Positions 17,995 to 26,214 of a stretch of 64,000 bases of DNA are shown here, in pieces. This stretch comes from Solibacillus isronensis (GTDB lineage Bacteria; Bacillota; Bacilli; Bacillales_A; Planococcaceae). The stretch is from the NCBI RefSeq assembly GCF_900168685.1, contig NZ_FVZN01000014.1, positions 1,116,001 to 1,180,000 on the forward strand. Reading direction: 5' to 3'. A program made the position numbers and the translations under genes. The notes below the pieces were generated by a model. The model had not been told where the DNA came from and made no database searches. It saw only the letters and a program-made list of their open reading frames with translations. Within the stretch, counting starts at the first letter, position 1, and the number at the start of each line of letters is the position of its first letter.

Positions 17995-18674
17995 CAGATA
18001 TGACACAGCTATCGGTAGTTGAACAATTTTTCTTTTATATGAGAGAAAATGGTTCTTATGTATTTTCACAATTTCTCGCACATTTTCAGTTGTCTGTGTA
18101 TGGTGTATTGCTTGCATCCATAATAGGTATTCCAATAGGGATTTGGATTTCGAAATTTCCGAAGGCTTCAGGACCGGTCATTACACTTGCTAATATTATT
18201 CAAACGATTCCAGCGCTTGCATTAATGGCGATCATTATGCTCGTTTTAGGTCTCGGAAAAACGACGGTTATTGTGACTGTGTTCTTTTATTCTCTTTTGC
18301 CGATTGTTAAAAATACGTTTGTTGGTATAAGGAATATTGATCGAAGCCTAACTGATGCAGGGCGCGGTATGGGGATGACAAAACTTCAAATCCTGTATAT
18401 GGTGGAGCTGCCTCTGAGCCTCTCCGTTATTATAACAGGTATTCGTATTGCCCTTGTCGTGGCAATCGGAATTGTTGCAATCGGTGCGTTTATCGGGGCA
18501 GGCGGACTTGGTGATATTATCATTCGAGGTACAAATGCTACGAGCGGAACAGCTATTATTATAGCGGGCGCACTTCCGACCGCTGTAATGGCAATTTTGG
18601 CAGATGTTTTACTATTATGGCTCGAGAAACGACTTGATCCAACAAAACGAAAAAAAATAAGAGTTGCTGCTTAA
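17991..18674 (+). CDS. opuCD: Osmoprotectant ABC transporter permease OpuCD
   Basis: A 227-residue permease homologous to OpuCB, with the same GRGMGMTKLQILYMVELPLSLSVIITGIR coupling loop and conserved [16 protein letters not shown]. It ends the operon just before a strong terminator. ATG 17991 overlaps the opuCC stop; a second in-frame ATG lies at 18000. Confidence 0.9.
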   Translation: MTDMTQLSVVEQFFFYMRENGSYVFSQFLAHFQLSVYGVLLASIIGIPIGIWISKFPKASGPVITLANIIQTIPALALMAIIMLVLGLGKTTVIVTVFFYSLLPIVKNTFVGIRNIDRSLTDAGRGMGMTKLQILYMVELPLSLSVIITGIRIALVVAIGIVAIGAFIGAGGLGDIIIRGTNATSGTAIIIAGALPTAVMAILADVLLLWLEKRLDPTKRKKIRVAA

Positions 18675-18690
18675 AAATAAAAGAAAGATT

Positions 18691-18723
18691 AAAAACACCT
18701 ATTTTTCAAAATAGGTGTTTTTT
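18691..18723 (+). terminator. Terminator of the opuC operon
   Basis: AACACCTATTTT pairs with AAAATAGGTGTT around a short TCA loop, ending in a T run. Confidence 0.9.
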
Positions 18724-18745
18724 ATTCATTTAGGAATAATTTGAA

Positions 18746-18769
18746 ATTACCGCCACAATAACTGGTAAT
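18746..18769 (+). promoter_or_regulatory. ATTACC-N12-GGTAAT inverted repeat upstream of the SHP-like peptide
   Basis: A perfect 6-bp inverted repeat (18746-18751 / 18764-18769) lies 38 bases before the peptide start. It is an operator candidate. Confidence 0.3.
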
Positions 18770-18806
18770 GTTTTTAAAAAGAGTAAAAAGGGAGGAAATA
18801 TTTTTT

Positions 18807-18860
18807 ATGTTATTAATAAAACGTTTAGATATATGGTTGATAGGAATTGGAGATTTGTAA
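18807..18860 (+). CDS. Candidate short hydrophobic peptide (SHP-like), copy 1
   Basis: A 17-codon ORF, MLLIKRLDIWLIGIGDL, with an AGGGAGGA ribosome binding site (18789-18796) 10-11 bases upstream. Its LDIWLIGIG core aligns with LELWIIGTG of the 19-residue peptide at 28813-28872, and both resemble the hydrophobic DIxIIVGG-type C-termini of Rgg-associated SHP pheromone precursors. It lies about 100 bases upstream of a secreted SLH protein gene, as copy 2 lies upstream of a secreted 105-aa protein. No Rgg gene is adjacent here; the nearest is about 9 kb away. Confidence 0.5.
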   Translation: MLLIKRLDIWLIGIGDL

Positions 18861-18921
18861 TATCTAGTTAAAATTTAACAATTGTGAAACTTATTGTAAG
18901 TTTAATTCGTAATATGTAAGT

Positions 18922-18937
18922 GTAAACAGGTGTTTAC
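18922..18937. promoter_or_regulatory. GTAAACA-GG-TGTTTAC palindrome upstream of the YcdB/SLH gene
   Basis: A perfect 7-2-7 inverted repeat lies 24 bases before the GTG start. It is a likely operator, or a short hairpin in the leader. Confidence 0.4.
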
Positions 18938-18961
18938 GAAAAAGAGATAGGGGGATGAAGA

Positions 18962-21190
18962 GTGGTAACTTTTAAAAAGGCGGGTGCCATGATAACTGCA
19001 ACAGCACTGTCTGTTGGGTTATTAGCACCAATTGCTAGTGCTTCAACAATTGGAAATGATCGTATGGAGACTTTGCCGATTCAAGTCGCACAAACGAATA
19101 CAACGGTAACAAAAGCTGATTTAATGAAGCGTTTCCGAGAATTATTTCCAAACGAGTTTCTAAATGTATCTGAAAAAGATTTTCGTACTGGGGCAGGATT
19201 CTCACATCCAACAGACACTACGGTGCGTTATGAACTGTATTTCTCAAAGAATATCGACGACCAATATGAACATGGAAACTTTGTTTTTGTGGGAGATACG
19301 TTAGAGTTAGAACAATTCTACTATCAACCAGTAAACACAAAGGATGTATTGTTCCCGGCGAAATATTCAAAAGAAGAAGCGCAAAAAGCAGCGGATAAAT
19401 TTATGGAAAAGTTCAATAAAGGCGAAGGTTATGAGCTTGTGTCAAACGCACATGATTATTACTCACCATCTATTTTAACGCAGCCTGTTGAATACTCATT
19501 TATTTATGAGAAGAAAAATTCAGGTATTCCAATTTCAGATCAAACTATTAATATCCGAGTATTAGGAGATGGCACAGTATCATCATTTTATAGAACAACC
19601 TCTCCAAAAAATAATTTCACGTATGATGATCCATCCAAAAAACAAGATGAATCTTCCATTTCTAATCGCTTGCAAGATGCCTTAAAAGCACAGTTGTCAT
19701 ACACAATTATACCGGATTATTCAACGGGGAATCACAAAGTTAAGCTTGTATATGAACCAAATAGCCAGGTTATTTCAGGAATCCATGCACAAACAGGGGA
19801 ATGGTTAACTTTGGACGGGCTCTCTTCAACATTATCCGCTAAATCAATTACACCGATTGTTTCTGCTCCATTAGCGGCAAAACAGCCGAACATGACAGCA
19901 GATCAGGCACGAGCATTGGCTGAGAAATTGCTTGCAACAGATATAAAAGGTGTTCAACTGGAGATTGGGGCAGTTGAAGAAACAACAACGGAGACTGGTA
20001 AAGAAGTATTCAATATTCAATATATGTATAACTATCGTAATGGTGGAACAGGAACTGTGCTAACAATTGATAAAGCAACAGGTGAATTCATTCATTACAG
20101 CGATATTAAAAGTAATCTAGAAGTAGACAATGATGACAGTAAAGAAGAAGCGAAATTAACACAAAAACAGGCATTGGATAAAGCGATTGCTCTTGTGAAA
20201 GAATGGATTCCTTCATCAGCGCACAAATATGCATTGCCTGTTAATGAAGGCTACCACGAAACTTACAATAATAGTTATAACTTTACGTTCCCGCGCATCG
20301 TGAACGGCTTATCGGTAGTAGGTGACAATATCTCAGTAAGTGTTGATGCCAAAACAGGTGCTTTAGTGAACTTATATATGAGCGATTATGGTGATTTGGA
20401 GTGGCCGGCAGCAACTGATATTTTATCTGAACAGGAAGCAACAAAAATGTTGAAAGATGAGATGAAATTGAAGCTGCAATATGTGAATCATCCAAAAGTG
20501 GGGAATGAGCAGCATTATAGTCTAGCATACCAGCCAGTCTTCAAAGAAGGGGCGTCCGCGGGCATTGATGCCAAAACAGGTGAATGGTTGGATACTTATG
20601 GAATGGCCAATTCGGACAAGCCGAAAATCGAGCATCCAAAAGCTGCCGAAGAATTAAATTATTTAATTCATGCGGGTATTTTAGAAGTAAATGAAAAGTT
20701 TAACCCAGATGCCCCTATTACTAAAGAGGAAGCATTAAAAGTATTACTGAAATCGGTAACCTACATGTATTACAGCTCGAGTTACAATGAGCTTGAAACA
20801 GCTGACGAATCATTTACTGATATTTCGCCAGACGATGCCTCATATGCATTTGTCACACGTGCATTGCAAATGGGAATGCTTGATGCATCTACTAAAACAT
20901 TTAATCCTAAGACAGCTCTTACAAATCAGGAGCTGGCTAAATGGGTCATTGGTACATTGAAACTAAATAAACCTGCTCAACTGAGTGATATATATGAATT
21001 GAAATACAGTGATGCCGCACTAGTAGATAAGGAATTACGTGGTCACGTGGCATTAGCATATGCAATGGGATTACTTGAAGCTGAAAATAATCAGCTGAAG
21101 CCAACTAGTGAAGTTACGTATGCACAATTAGCTCAAGTAACAATTCGTTTAGCTCATAAAATGAACGAATATCAGATTAATAACTATTAA
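18962..21190 (+). CDS. Secreted YcdB/YcdC-repeat protein with three SLH domains
   Basis: A 742-residue surface protein. Signal peptide (FKKAGAMITATALSVGLLAPIASAS) is followed by YcdB/YcdC-type PepSY-like repeats across about residues 40-560. Recurrent features there are HAQTGEWL, IDKATGEFIHY, VDAKTGALVNLY and IDAKTGEWLDTYG, each a beta-hairpin turn. Residues about 565-740 are three S-layer homology domains (AAEELNYLIHAGILE, SYAFVTRALQMGMLD, GHVALAYAMGLLE), which bind pyruvylated wall polymer. The GTG start is supported by AGGGGGATG; an overlapping ATG reads into a stop. Enzymatic activity is not evident; PepSY-like domains often inhibit or fold proteases (family knowledge). Confidence 0.85.
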   Translation: MVTFKKAGAMITATALSVGLLAPIASASTIGNDRMETLPIQVAQTNTTVTKADLMKRFRELFPNEFLNVSEKDFRTGAGFSHPTDTTVRYELYFSKNIDDQYEHGNFVFVGDTLELEQFYYQPVNTKDVLFPAKYSKEEAQKAADKFMEKFNKGEGYELVSNAHDYYSPSILTQPVEYSFIYEKKNSGIPISDQTINIRVLGDGTVSSFYRTTSPKNNFTYDDPSKKQDESSISNRLQDALKAQLSYTIIPDYSTGNHKVKLVYEPNSQVISGIHAQTGEWLTLDGLSSTLSAKSITPIVSAPLAAKQPNMTADQARALAEKLLATDIKGVQLEIGAVEETTTETGKEVFNIQYMYNYRNGGTGTVLTIDKATGEFIHYSDIKSNLEVDNDDSKEEAKLTQKQALDKAIALVKEWIPSSAHKYALPVNEGYHETYNNSYNFTFPRIVNGLSVVGDNISVSVDAKTGALVNLYMSDYGDLEWPAATDILSEQEATKMLKDEMKLKLQYVNHPKVGNEQHYSLAYQPVFKEGASAGIDAKTGEWLDTYGMANSDKPKIEHPKAAEELNYLIHAGILEVNEKFNPDAPITKEEALKVLLKSVTYMYYSSSYNELETADESFTDISPDDASYAFVTRALQMGMLDASTKTFNPKTALTNQELAKWVIGTLKLNKPAQLSDIYELKYSDAALVDKELRGHVALAYAMGLLEAENNQLKPTSEVTYAQLAQVTIRLAHKMNEYQINNY

Positions 21191-21214
21191 TAGCAGGTTT
21201 AGTTTAAATGAAAT

Positions 21215-21244
21215 AACCCTTGCCATTTAAACGGCAAGGGTTTT
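21215..21244 (+). terminator. Terminator after the YcdB/SLH gene
   Basis: AACCCTTGCC pairs with GGCAAGGGTT, then TTTT. Confidence 0.9.
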
Positions 21245-21318
21245 CATATTTTAATATATAAAATATGGAACTACAAACGATTCGTGCGTGGCGGAAATCA
21301 TAATGGCGGAGGTGAATA

Positions 21319-21828
21319 ATGGATATTAATCGAAATGAAATTTACTTTAGAAAGTTGAAATTAGAAGACTTCAATGCTGTAGTTGATTGGAGTAGGGATG
21401 AACAATTTTGTGAAGCAAATGGATGGCAGAAAAATAGAGATCATATGGAATTATTTAAATGGTGGGAACGTTGTGTAGCAAATCAACAAAAAGAAATGAT
21501 TCGTCTTGGAATTGAATATAAAAATAGACTTATCGGTTATGCGGATTTAGCCGAAATAAAAAATAATAGTGCTGAAATTGGTATTGCTATTGGAAACAGT
21601 ACTCTTTGGAATGTTGGTATTGGTACACAAATGATAAAAAAATTAATGAACTATGCAAATGAACAATTCGGAATCACTACATTTTACGGAGAGACACATG
21701 AAACAAATCATCGTTCAAGAAAAATGCTGAAGAAGGTTGGATTCACAGAAGAAAGCCGTATAGGTACGGAATTATACATAGGTAAAGAAGTTAAGTTAGT
21801 ACAATATAAGTTATTTTTGAAAGAATAG
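21319..21828 (+). CDS. GNAT N-acetyltransferase, RimJ/RimL type
   Basis: A 169-residue acetyltransferase. YFRKLKLEDFNAVVDWSRD opens the fold. The acetyl-CoA loop is partly degenerate (WNVGIGTQMIKKLMNYA), and HETNHRSRKMLKKVGF is the RimJ/RimL C-terminal motif. The substrate (protein N-terminus, amino acid or antibiotic) cannot be told. A GGAGGTGA ribosome binding site precedes the ATG, and a terminator separates it from the SLH gene. Confidence 0.82.
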   Translation: MDINRNEIYFRKLKLEDFNAVVDWSRDEQFCEANGWQKNRDHMELFKWWERCVANQQKEMIRLGIEYKNRLIGYADLAEIKNNSAEIGIAIGNSTLWNVGIGTQMIKKLMNYANEQFGITTFYGETHETNHRSRKMLKKVGFTEESRIGTELYIGKEVKLVQYKLFLKE

Positions 21829-21927
21829 ATTGGTTCTTTTTTATAAAATGAAATCATGTACCGGAAGAAGTATACAAGTCACAAAATAGAATGATAAATT
21901 AATTTCTACAAGACATATAAACGAAAC

Positions 21928-21967
21928 AAAAAGAGGTACGAATCAAAATGCATTCGTACCTCTTTTT
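21928..21967. terminator. Bidirectional terminator between GNAT and BASS genes
   Basis: AAAAAGAGGTACGAAT pairs with ATTCGTACCTCTTTTT, with A and T runs on both flanks for the converging genes. Confidence 0.88.
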
Positions 21968-21976
21968 ATGTAATAA

Positions 21977-22921
21977 CTATTTATTGTTTTCCTTCTTATT
22001 CGCTTTTGAACCCCAAAAAGTAGCAAGAATTGGTCCGGAAATATTGTGCCAGAAACTGAAGATCGCACTCGGAACGGCTGATACTGGGTCGAAGTGGGCC
22101 ATCGCTAATTGCGCTCCTAAACCTGAATTCTGCATCCCAACTTCAATCGATACTGCTTTTTGATCATCGTATTTCAGTTTAAATAGTTTTGCTACTAAAA
22201 ATCCTAGTAAGTATCCCAAACCATTATGTAAAATAACAATGGCAAAAATGATTAATCCTGTTTCTAAAATTTTATCGCGGCTTCCGCTTACTACAGCAGC
22301 AACGATCATCACGATTGCCACAACTGATACTGTAGGAAGAATATCAACACTTTTTTCTACAATTGGTCTAAATAAGAACTGTGCAAGAATCCCTAAAATA
22401 ATCGGAATTAACACAACGTTAATTACTGACATAAACATGGCCATAAATGAAACCGGTAACCATTCGCTTGCTAATAAGTAGATGAGAGCAGGTGTTACAA
22501 ACGGTGCTAATAATGTTGTGCATGATGTAATCGTAACAGATAATGCCGTATTTCCTTTTGCGAGGAATGTCATAACGTTTGATGACGTACCCCCTGGACA
22601 ACAACCTACTAATATAACGCCAACCGCAATTTCTGGCGGTAAATTGAAAACTTTGGCTAACGCAAATGCCAGTAACGGCATAATAACAAATTGGGAAACG
22701 ATTCCGATAATAACACCTTTCGGATGTTGAAGAATTAATTTAAAATCATCTAATTTTAATGTCATCCCCATACCAAACATGACAATTCCTAATAATATAG
22801 TGATGTAACTGCCAATCCATGTGAAATATTCAGGTATCCAAATCGCTAAACCAGCTGCAACGAGTACCCAAATCGCAAATGTATTTCCTGCAAACTTACC
22901 AATCTTCTGTAAAACTCCCAT
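21977..22921 (-). CDS. Bile acid:sodium symporter (BASS) family transporter
   Basis: A 314-residue membrane protein with about ten hydrophobic helices. It carries BASS hallmarks: GMGMTLKLDDF, GCCPGGTSSNVMTFLAKGNTALS (the Na+/substrate crossover region) and SIEVGMQNSGLGAQLA. Bacterial members such as B. subtilis YocS carry organic anions; the substrate here is unknown. It is monocistronic. Confidence 0.9.
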   Translation of the reverse strand: MGVLQKIGKFAGNTFAIWVLVAAGLAIWIPEYFTWIGSYITILLGIVMFGMGMTLKLDDFKLILQHPKGVIIGIVSQFVIMPLLAFALAKVFNLPPEIAVGVILVGCCPGGTSSNVMTFLAKGNTALSVTITSCTTLLAPFVTPALIYLLASEWLPVSFMAMFMSVINVVLIPIILGILAQFLFRPIVEKSVDILPTVSVVAIVMIVAAVVSGSRDKILETGLIIFAIVILHNGLGYLLGFLVAKLFKLKYDDQKAVSIEVGMQNSGLGAQLAMAHFDPVSAVPSAIFSFWHNISGPILATFWGSKANKKENNK

Positions 22922-23072
22922 GATGATGTAACCTCAGCTTTCTATTGAATTCATGTTATTGTAATTTATTAAATTTCTAATTGCAATAATTTTCAGAATT
23001 TTAAGCAATTTCGTTATTATTCTAGTTAATATAGTCGAAAAGTTTTGGGTAAATGGGGAAAAGCAAACGTCA

Positions 23073-23112
23073 TAAAAAATGGGCTGTGCAGTGAAATACT
23101 GCACAACCCATT
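23073..23112 (-). terminator. Terminator of the LLM oxidoreductase gene
   Basis: ATGGGcTGTGCAGT (23079-23092) pairs with ACTGCACAaCCCAT (23098-23111); a T run follows on the minus strand. Confidence 0.88.
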
Positions 23113-23123
23113 AACTAACATTC

Positions 23124-24170
23124 TTATCTATTATTTAATTTTGCTACTTCCTCACGTACAATTGGTGCAACTTTCGTACCTAATAGTTCGATGGCATGCA
23201 GCACTTGGTCATGCGGCATGGAACCGACGGGCATGTGCAGGAAAAATCTTGAAATGCCGACATGTTCGTAAAGATAGATGATTTTCTTTGCAACCGTATC
23301 CACATCACCTACATAAAGCGCGCCTTCCAAGCTGCGGGCATCATCGAAAGCTTCGCGTGTGTACGGAGCCCATCCACGTTCACGGCCAAGTTTCGTCATA
23401 GCCGCTGCTGTTGAAGGGAAAAACTGCTCTACTGCAAGTTCTGTCGTATCTGCAATAAACCCATGTGAATGGGAAGCGACACGCAGCTTCGAAATATCAT
23501 GGCCTGCTTTTTTCGCCACATCATAATACAGTTGAACGATGCGAGCAAAATACAGGGGACTTCCTCCGATAATCGCCAAAGTTAACGGCAAGCCCAAGGT
23601 AGCAGCACGGATTGCAGATTGTGGTGTACCGCCGCTTGCCACCCAAATCGGTAACTTTTCCTGTACAGGGCGCGGGTAGATGCCGCGTCCTGGAATAGAT
23701 GGACGGAAATGGCCAGTTGATGACACAATCTCATTTTCCTGAAGATTTAATAATAGATCGAGTTTTTCTTCAAAAAGCGCATCATAGTCGTTCAAATCGT
23801 TGCCGAACAAGGGGAACGACTCAATGAACGAACCGCGTCCAGCCATAATTTCGGCGCGGCCGTTCGATAGTCCGTCAAGTGTTGCGAATTGCTGGAAGAC
23901 ACGTACCGGGTCGTCCGATGAGAGCACCGTTACAGCGCTCGTCAGTCGAATTTTTTTTGTTTGCATTGCAGCTGCAGCGAGTACGACAGAAGGAACTGAT
24001 GCTGCATAATCCTCGCGGTGATGTTCTCCGACACCATACACATCCAGTCCTACCGTATCCGCAAGTTTAATTTCTTCGACGATTTGTCGCAGTCGCTCGG
24101 CATGACTTACTGTTTCACCTGTTAAAACATCCGGTGTAGTTTCTGCAAATGTTGAAATACCTATTTCCAT
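23124..24170 (-). CDS. LLM-class flavin-dependent oxidoreductase (luciferase-like)
   Basis: A 348-residue TIM-barrel flavoprotein. The N-terminal MEIGISTFAE strand, DVYGVGEHHREDYAASVPSVVLAAAAMQTKKIRLTSAV and DGLSNGRAEIMAGRGS are typical of bacterial luciferase-like monooxygenases. They use FMNH2 supplied by a separate reductase; none is adjacent. Substrate unknown. GGAGG lies 7 bases upstream of ATG 24170. Confidence 0.9.
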   Translation of the reverse strand: MEIGISTFAETTPDVLTGETVSHAERLRQIVEEIKLADTVGLDVYGVGEHHREDYAASVPSVVLAAAAMQTKKIRLTSAVTVLSSDDPVRVFQQFATLDGLSNGRAEIMAGRGSFIESFPLFGNDLNDYDALFEEKLDLLLNLQENEIVSSTGHFRPSIPGRGIYPRPVQEKLPIWVASGGTPQSAIRAATLGLPLTLAIIGGSPLYFARIVQLYYDVAKKAGHDISKLRVASHSHGFIADTTELAVEQFFPSTAAAMTKLGRERGWAPYTREAFDDARSLEGALYVGDVDTVAKKIIYLYEHVGISRFFLHMPVGSMPHDQVLHAIELLGTKVAPIVREEVAKLNNR

Positions 24171-24255
24171 GTGATGACCTCCAAATAATAAATGGCTCGT
24201 TTCCTTTTCTTACTATCATTACCATACGAATTATTTTAGTGCACATCGTTTGGAA

Positions 24256-24277
24256 ATGAAAGAATTGTATCTTTCAT
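24256..24277 (-). terminator. Weak hairpin after the ABC-F gene
   Basis: ATGAAAGA-N6-TCTTTCAT is a perfect 8-bp hairpin just downstream of the ABC-F stop, but no T run follows, so termination is doubtful. Confidence 0.35.
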
Positions 24278-24290
24278 AAAGACTGTAAAA

Positions 24291-25739
24291 TTACACTTCA
24301 ATTAATGCTTTATCTTTTATTTCTATAATTCTTGTAGCCACTTGCTTCATAAAATAATCATCATGGGAAACAAAAAGAATAGTGCCGTCATAGGCTTGGA
24401 TAAACTTTGCCAACGCCTCTTTTGTAGCCATATCAAGGAAGTTGGTCGGCTCATCAAGCAGGAGAATATTATATTGACCTAAAAACAGCTGACTTAAAAG
24501 CAATCGAATCCGTTCGCCCCCGCTTAAAACAGTGATCCGCTTTTGTAAATCATTCTGTTCAAACTGCATTTGATGCAACACAGTGCGAATAAACGCATCG
24601 CTATATTTGCTTCGTGTTTTTATAAAATTCCAAATGGTCTCATCCGGTAAGTTTTGGTAAGCAAGCTGTGAAAAATGACCGATTTTAACTTTAGGTGAAA
24701 GATCTATATTTGAGTGACTTTCGATAATTGCCTGCAGCAAGGTTGATTTTCCGCTGCCGTTCGGACCTGTTATAGCTATTTTATCCTGAAGGCGAACTTG
24801 AAGTTGACCTTGATCCAACAGTATCTTCTCTCCAATTGCTAAAGTAAGATCTTGCATCATAATCGGTACTTTATTATGAAGTTCCAGTGCTTTCGATTGC
24901 TTAAAATGAAGTGGCACATCTTCTTTTACTTTCTCGACTACAGGTAGCTGTTCAATCCGTTTTTCCATTGCTTTAGCTGAGCGGTAAACCGATTTTTGGC
25001 TAGTTCCTTTAGATTTTGTTTCAAACATACGATTCGCTTTGGCCTTCGTTTCTTTTTTCGACATCTTCTTAGCCTCGGTAATTTTTTCGGCCTTTTTCAT
25101 TTTTTCAGCAACAGCCTTCTCCAGATGTGCCTTTTCGCGAACATATTTTTCATGGGCAGCAGCTTGCTCCTGTTTTTCCCGTTCTTTTTGCGCTGCATAA
25201 TCGGAATAATTCCCGCTATAGACCGTAACATGCCCATCATTGACTTCCCAGATTGACGTAACGACGCTATCCAACAAGTTTCGATCATGACTGACTATGA
25301 CGACTGCTCCGTAATAATAGCGGAGTTGCTCCTGCAAAAATCTTATGCCGTCCTGATCTAAGTGCGTTGTCGGTTCATCGAAAAGCATTGCCTCGTAGTA
25401 ATGGCTGAATGCCTGTGTTAACTTCAACCTCGTTTGTTCACCACCGCTATGAGGATCGACAGCCTTCAATTTATAGGCAAGCGCGATATCAATATTGTCC
25501 TGTGTAACGGCAGGGGATGTTTGTTCAAAATAGTAATAATCGACATGTGCGTTTACATTCCCTTGTTGTGGAATGAGCTGACCAGTTAATAATTTTAATA
25601 AAGTACTTTTACCGGCACCGTTTTTACCGACAATCCCAATGCGGTCAAATTGATAAATGGCCAGCTGCGGAATTGTAAGTATATCCTTATCTAAAAATTG
25701 TACGTGTATATTTTTCAGTTCAAAGCTTAAGTTTTCCAT
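24291..25739 (-). CDS. ABC-F ribosomal protection protein (Vga/VmlR-like)
   Basis: A 482-residue soluble twin-ATPase with no membrane domain. Walker A motifs are VGKNGAGKST and TGPNGSGKST, signatures SGGEQTR and LSGGERIR, and Walker B motifs LFDEPTTHLD and LLLDEPTNFLD. Residues about 185-285 form the basic coiled interdomain linker (KEREKQEQAAAHEKYVREKAHLEKA...) that reaches the peptidyl transferase centre in Vga/VmlR/Msr-type proteins, which dislodge lincosamides, streptogramins or pleuromutilins. A CGGAGGTAG ribosome binding site precedes the ATG. The 300-base leader with two small ORFs and terminator hairpins strongly suggests antibiotic-induced attenuation. Drug specificity cannot be read from sequence. 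Confidence 0.88.
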   Translation of the reverse strand: MENLSFELKNIHVQFLDKDILTIPQLAIYQFDRIGIVGKNGAGKSTLLKLLTGQLIPQQGNVNAHVDYYYFEQTSPAVTQDNIDIALAYKLKAVDPHSGGEQTRLKLTQAFSHYYEAMLFDEPTTHLDQDGIRFLQEQLRYYYGAVVIVSHDRNLLDSVVTSIWEVNDGHVTVYSGNYSDYAAQKEREKQEQAAAHEKYVREKAHLEKAVAEKMKKAEKITEAKKMSKKETKAKANRMFETKSKGTSQKSVYRSAKAMEKRIEQLPVVEKVKEDVPLHFKQSKALELHNKVPIMMQDLTLAIGEKILLDQGQLQVRLQDKIAITGPNGSGKSTLLQAIIESHSNIDLSPKVKIGHFSQLAYQNLPDETIWNFIKTRSKYSDAFIRTVLHQMQFEQNDLQKRITVLSGGERIRLLLSQLFLGQYNILLLDEPTNFLDMATKEALAKFIQAYDGTILFVSHDDYFMKQVATRIIEIKDKALIEV

Positions 25740-25765
25740 TATTGCTACCTCCGAAATATAAAATT

Positions 25766-25790
25766 TCGTACCGATAGCTTATCGATACGA
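25766..25790 (-). promoter_or_regulatory. ABC-F leader stem 3 with competing partner
   Basis: TCGTAcCGATA (25766-25776) pairs with TATCGATACGA (25780-25790), 11 bp with one mismatch. A competing helix TACGgGCG/CGCtCGTA can form with sequence just after uORF2, using the same CGTA arm. Position just before the ribosome binding site suggests a switch that controls access to the main gene. Confidence 0.45.
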
Positions 25791-25813
25791 GCGGTTTGTG
25801 TAATTCGCCCGTA

Positions 25814-25837
25814 TTAAAAGAATAATAGCATCTGCAT
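25814..25837 (-). CDS. ABC-F leader peptide uORF2 (MQMLLFF)
   Basis: A seven-codon ORF with GGAGGG (25846-25851) about 8 bases upstream, ending shortly before the competing hairpins of the leader. A stalled ribosome here would cover one arm of stem 3. Confidence 0.55.
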   Translation of the reverse strand: MQMLLFF

Positions 25838-25879
25838 AGTTTTAGCCCTCCATTTTGTAAAATGAGTCTAAAACGCAAT

Positions 25880-25905
25880 AAAAAAGCAGACATATGTATG
25901 CCTGC
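25880..25905 (-). terminator. ABC-F leader terminator 2
   Basis: On the minus strand GCAGgCATA pairs with TATGtCTGC (one mismatch) around a two-base centre, followed by a T run. It lies upstream of uORF2. Confidence 0.6.
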
Positions 25906-25972
25906 TGCGAAAAAATATAGAAATCTCCCGTTTAAAGAGGAATCCCTATGATTTCATCGTTTACAAGCATGA

Positions 25973-25999
25973 CAAAAAAGCCCATCTCTAATGGGTTTG
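25973..25999 (-). terminator. ABC-F leader terminator 1
   Basis: On the minus strand ACCCAT pairs with ATGGGC-type arm (25981-25985 / 25991-25995 core), followed by six T. It begins 17 bases after the stop of uORF1, the classic geometry of ribosome-controlled attenuation. Confidence 0.65.
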
Positions 26000-26015
26000 C
26001 TTTTTTATTGCCAGC

Positions 26016-26039
26016 TTAGCGTAAACGAATTGAAAACAT
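26016..26039 (-). CDS. ABC-F leader peptide uORF1 (MFSIRLR)
   Basis: A seven-codon ORF with a strong AAGGAGGG ribosome binding site (26047-26054). Its IRLR ending is reminiscent of drug-sensing macrolide and lincosamide leader peptides. It lies between the promoter and terminator 1. Confidence 0.6.
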   Translation of the reverse strand: MFSIRLR

Positions 26040-26071
26040 AGAAAAATCCCTCCTTCTCATAAATTAATGCC

Positions 26072-26100
26072 ATCATAATAGATTTCCGGAAATAAATCAA
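26072..26100 (-). promoter_or_regulatory. Promoter of the ABC-F leader transcript
   Basis: On the minus strand TTGATT (26100-26095) and TATGAT (26077-26072) are 17 bp apart, about 30 bases before uORF1. Confidence 0.6.
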
Positions 26101-26214
26101 TACTGGAATTCACTAGGAAAAGCCTGCAAGTGATTGAATATTTATAAATATTCAAATATAATTATATTTATAAAACGGACGTAAGAAGGAATTTTTCTTG
26201 GAAGACGTGGTCGA

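Noticed and set aside
24291-25739. ABC-F gene as part of a membrane ABC transporter
   Set aside because: There is no membrane domain or adjacent permease; the twin ATPases with a basic linker mark it as a ribosome-acting ABC-F protein.
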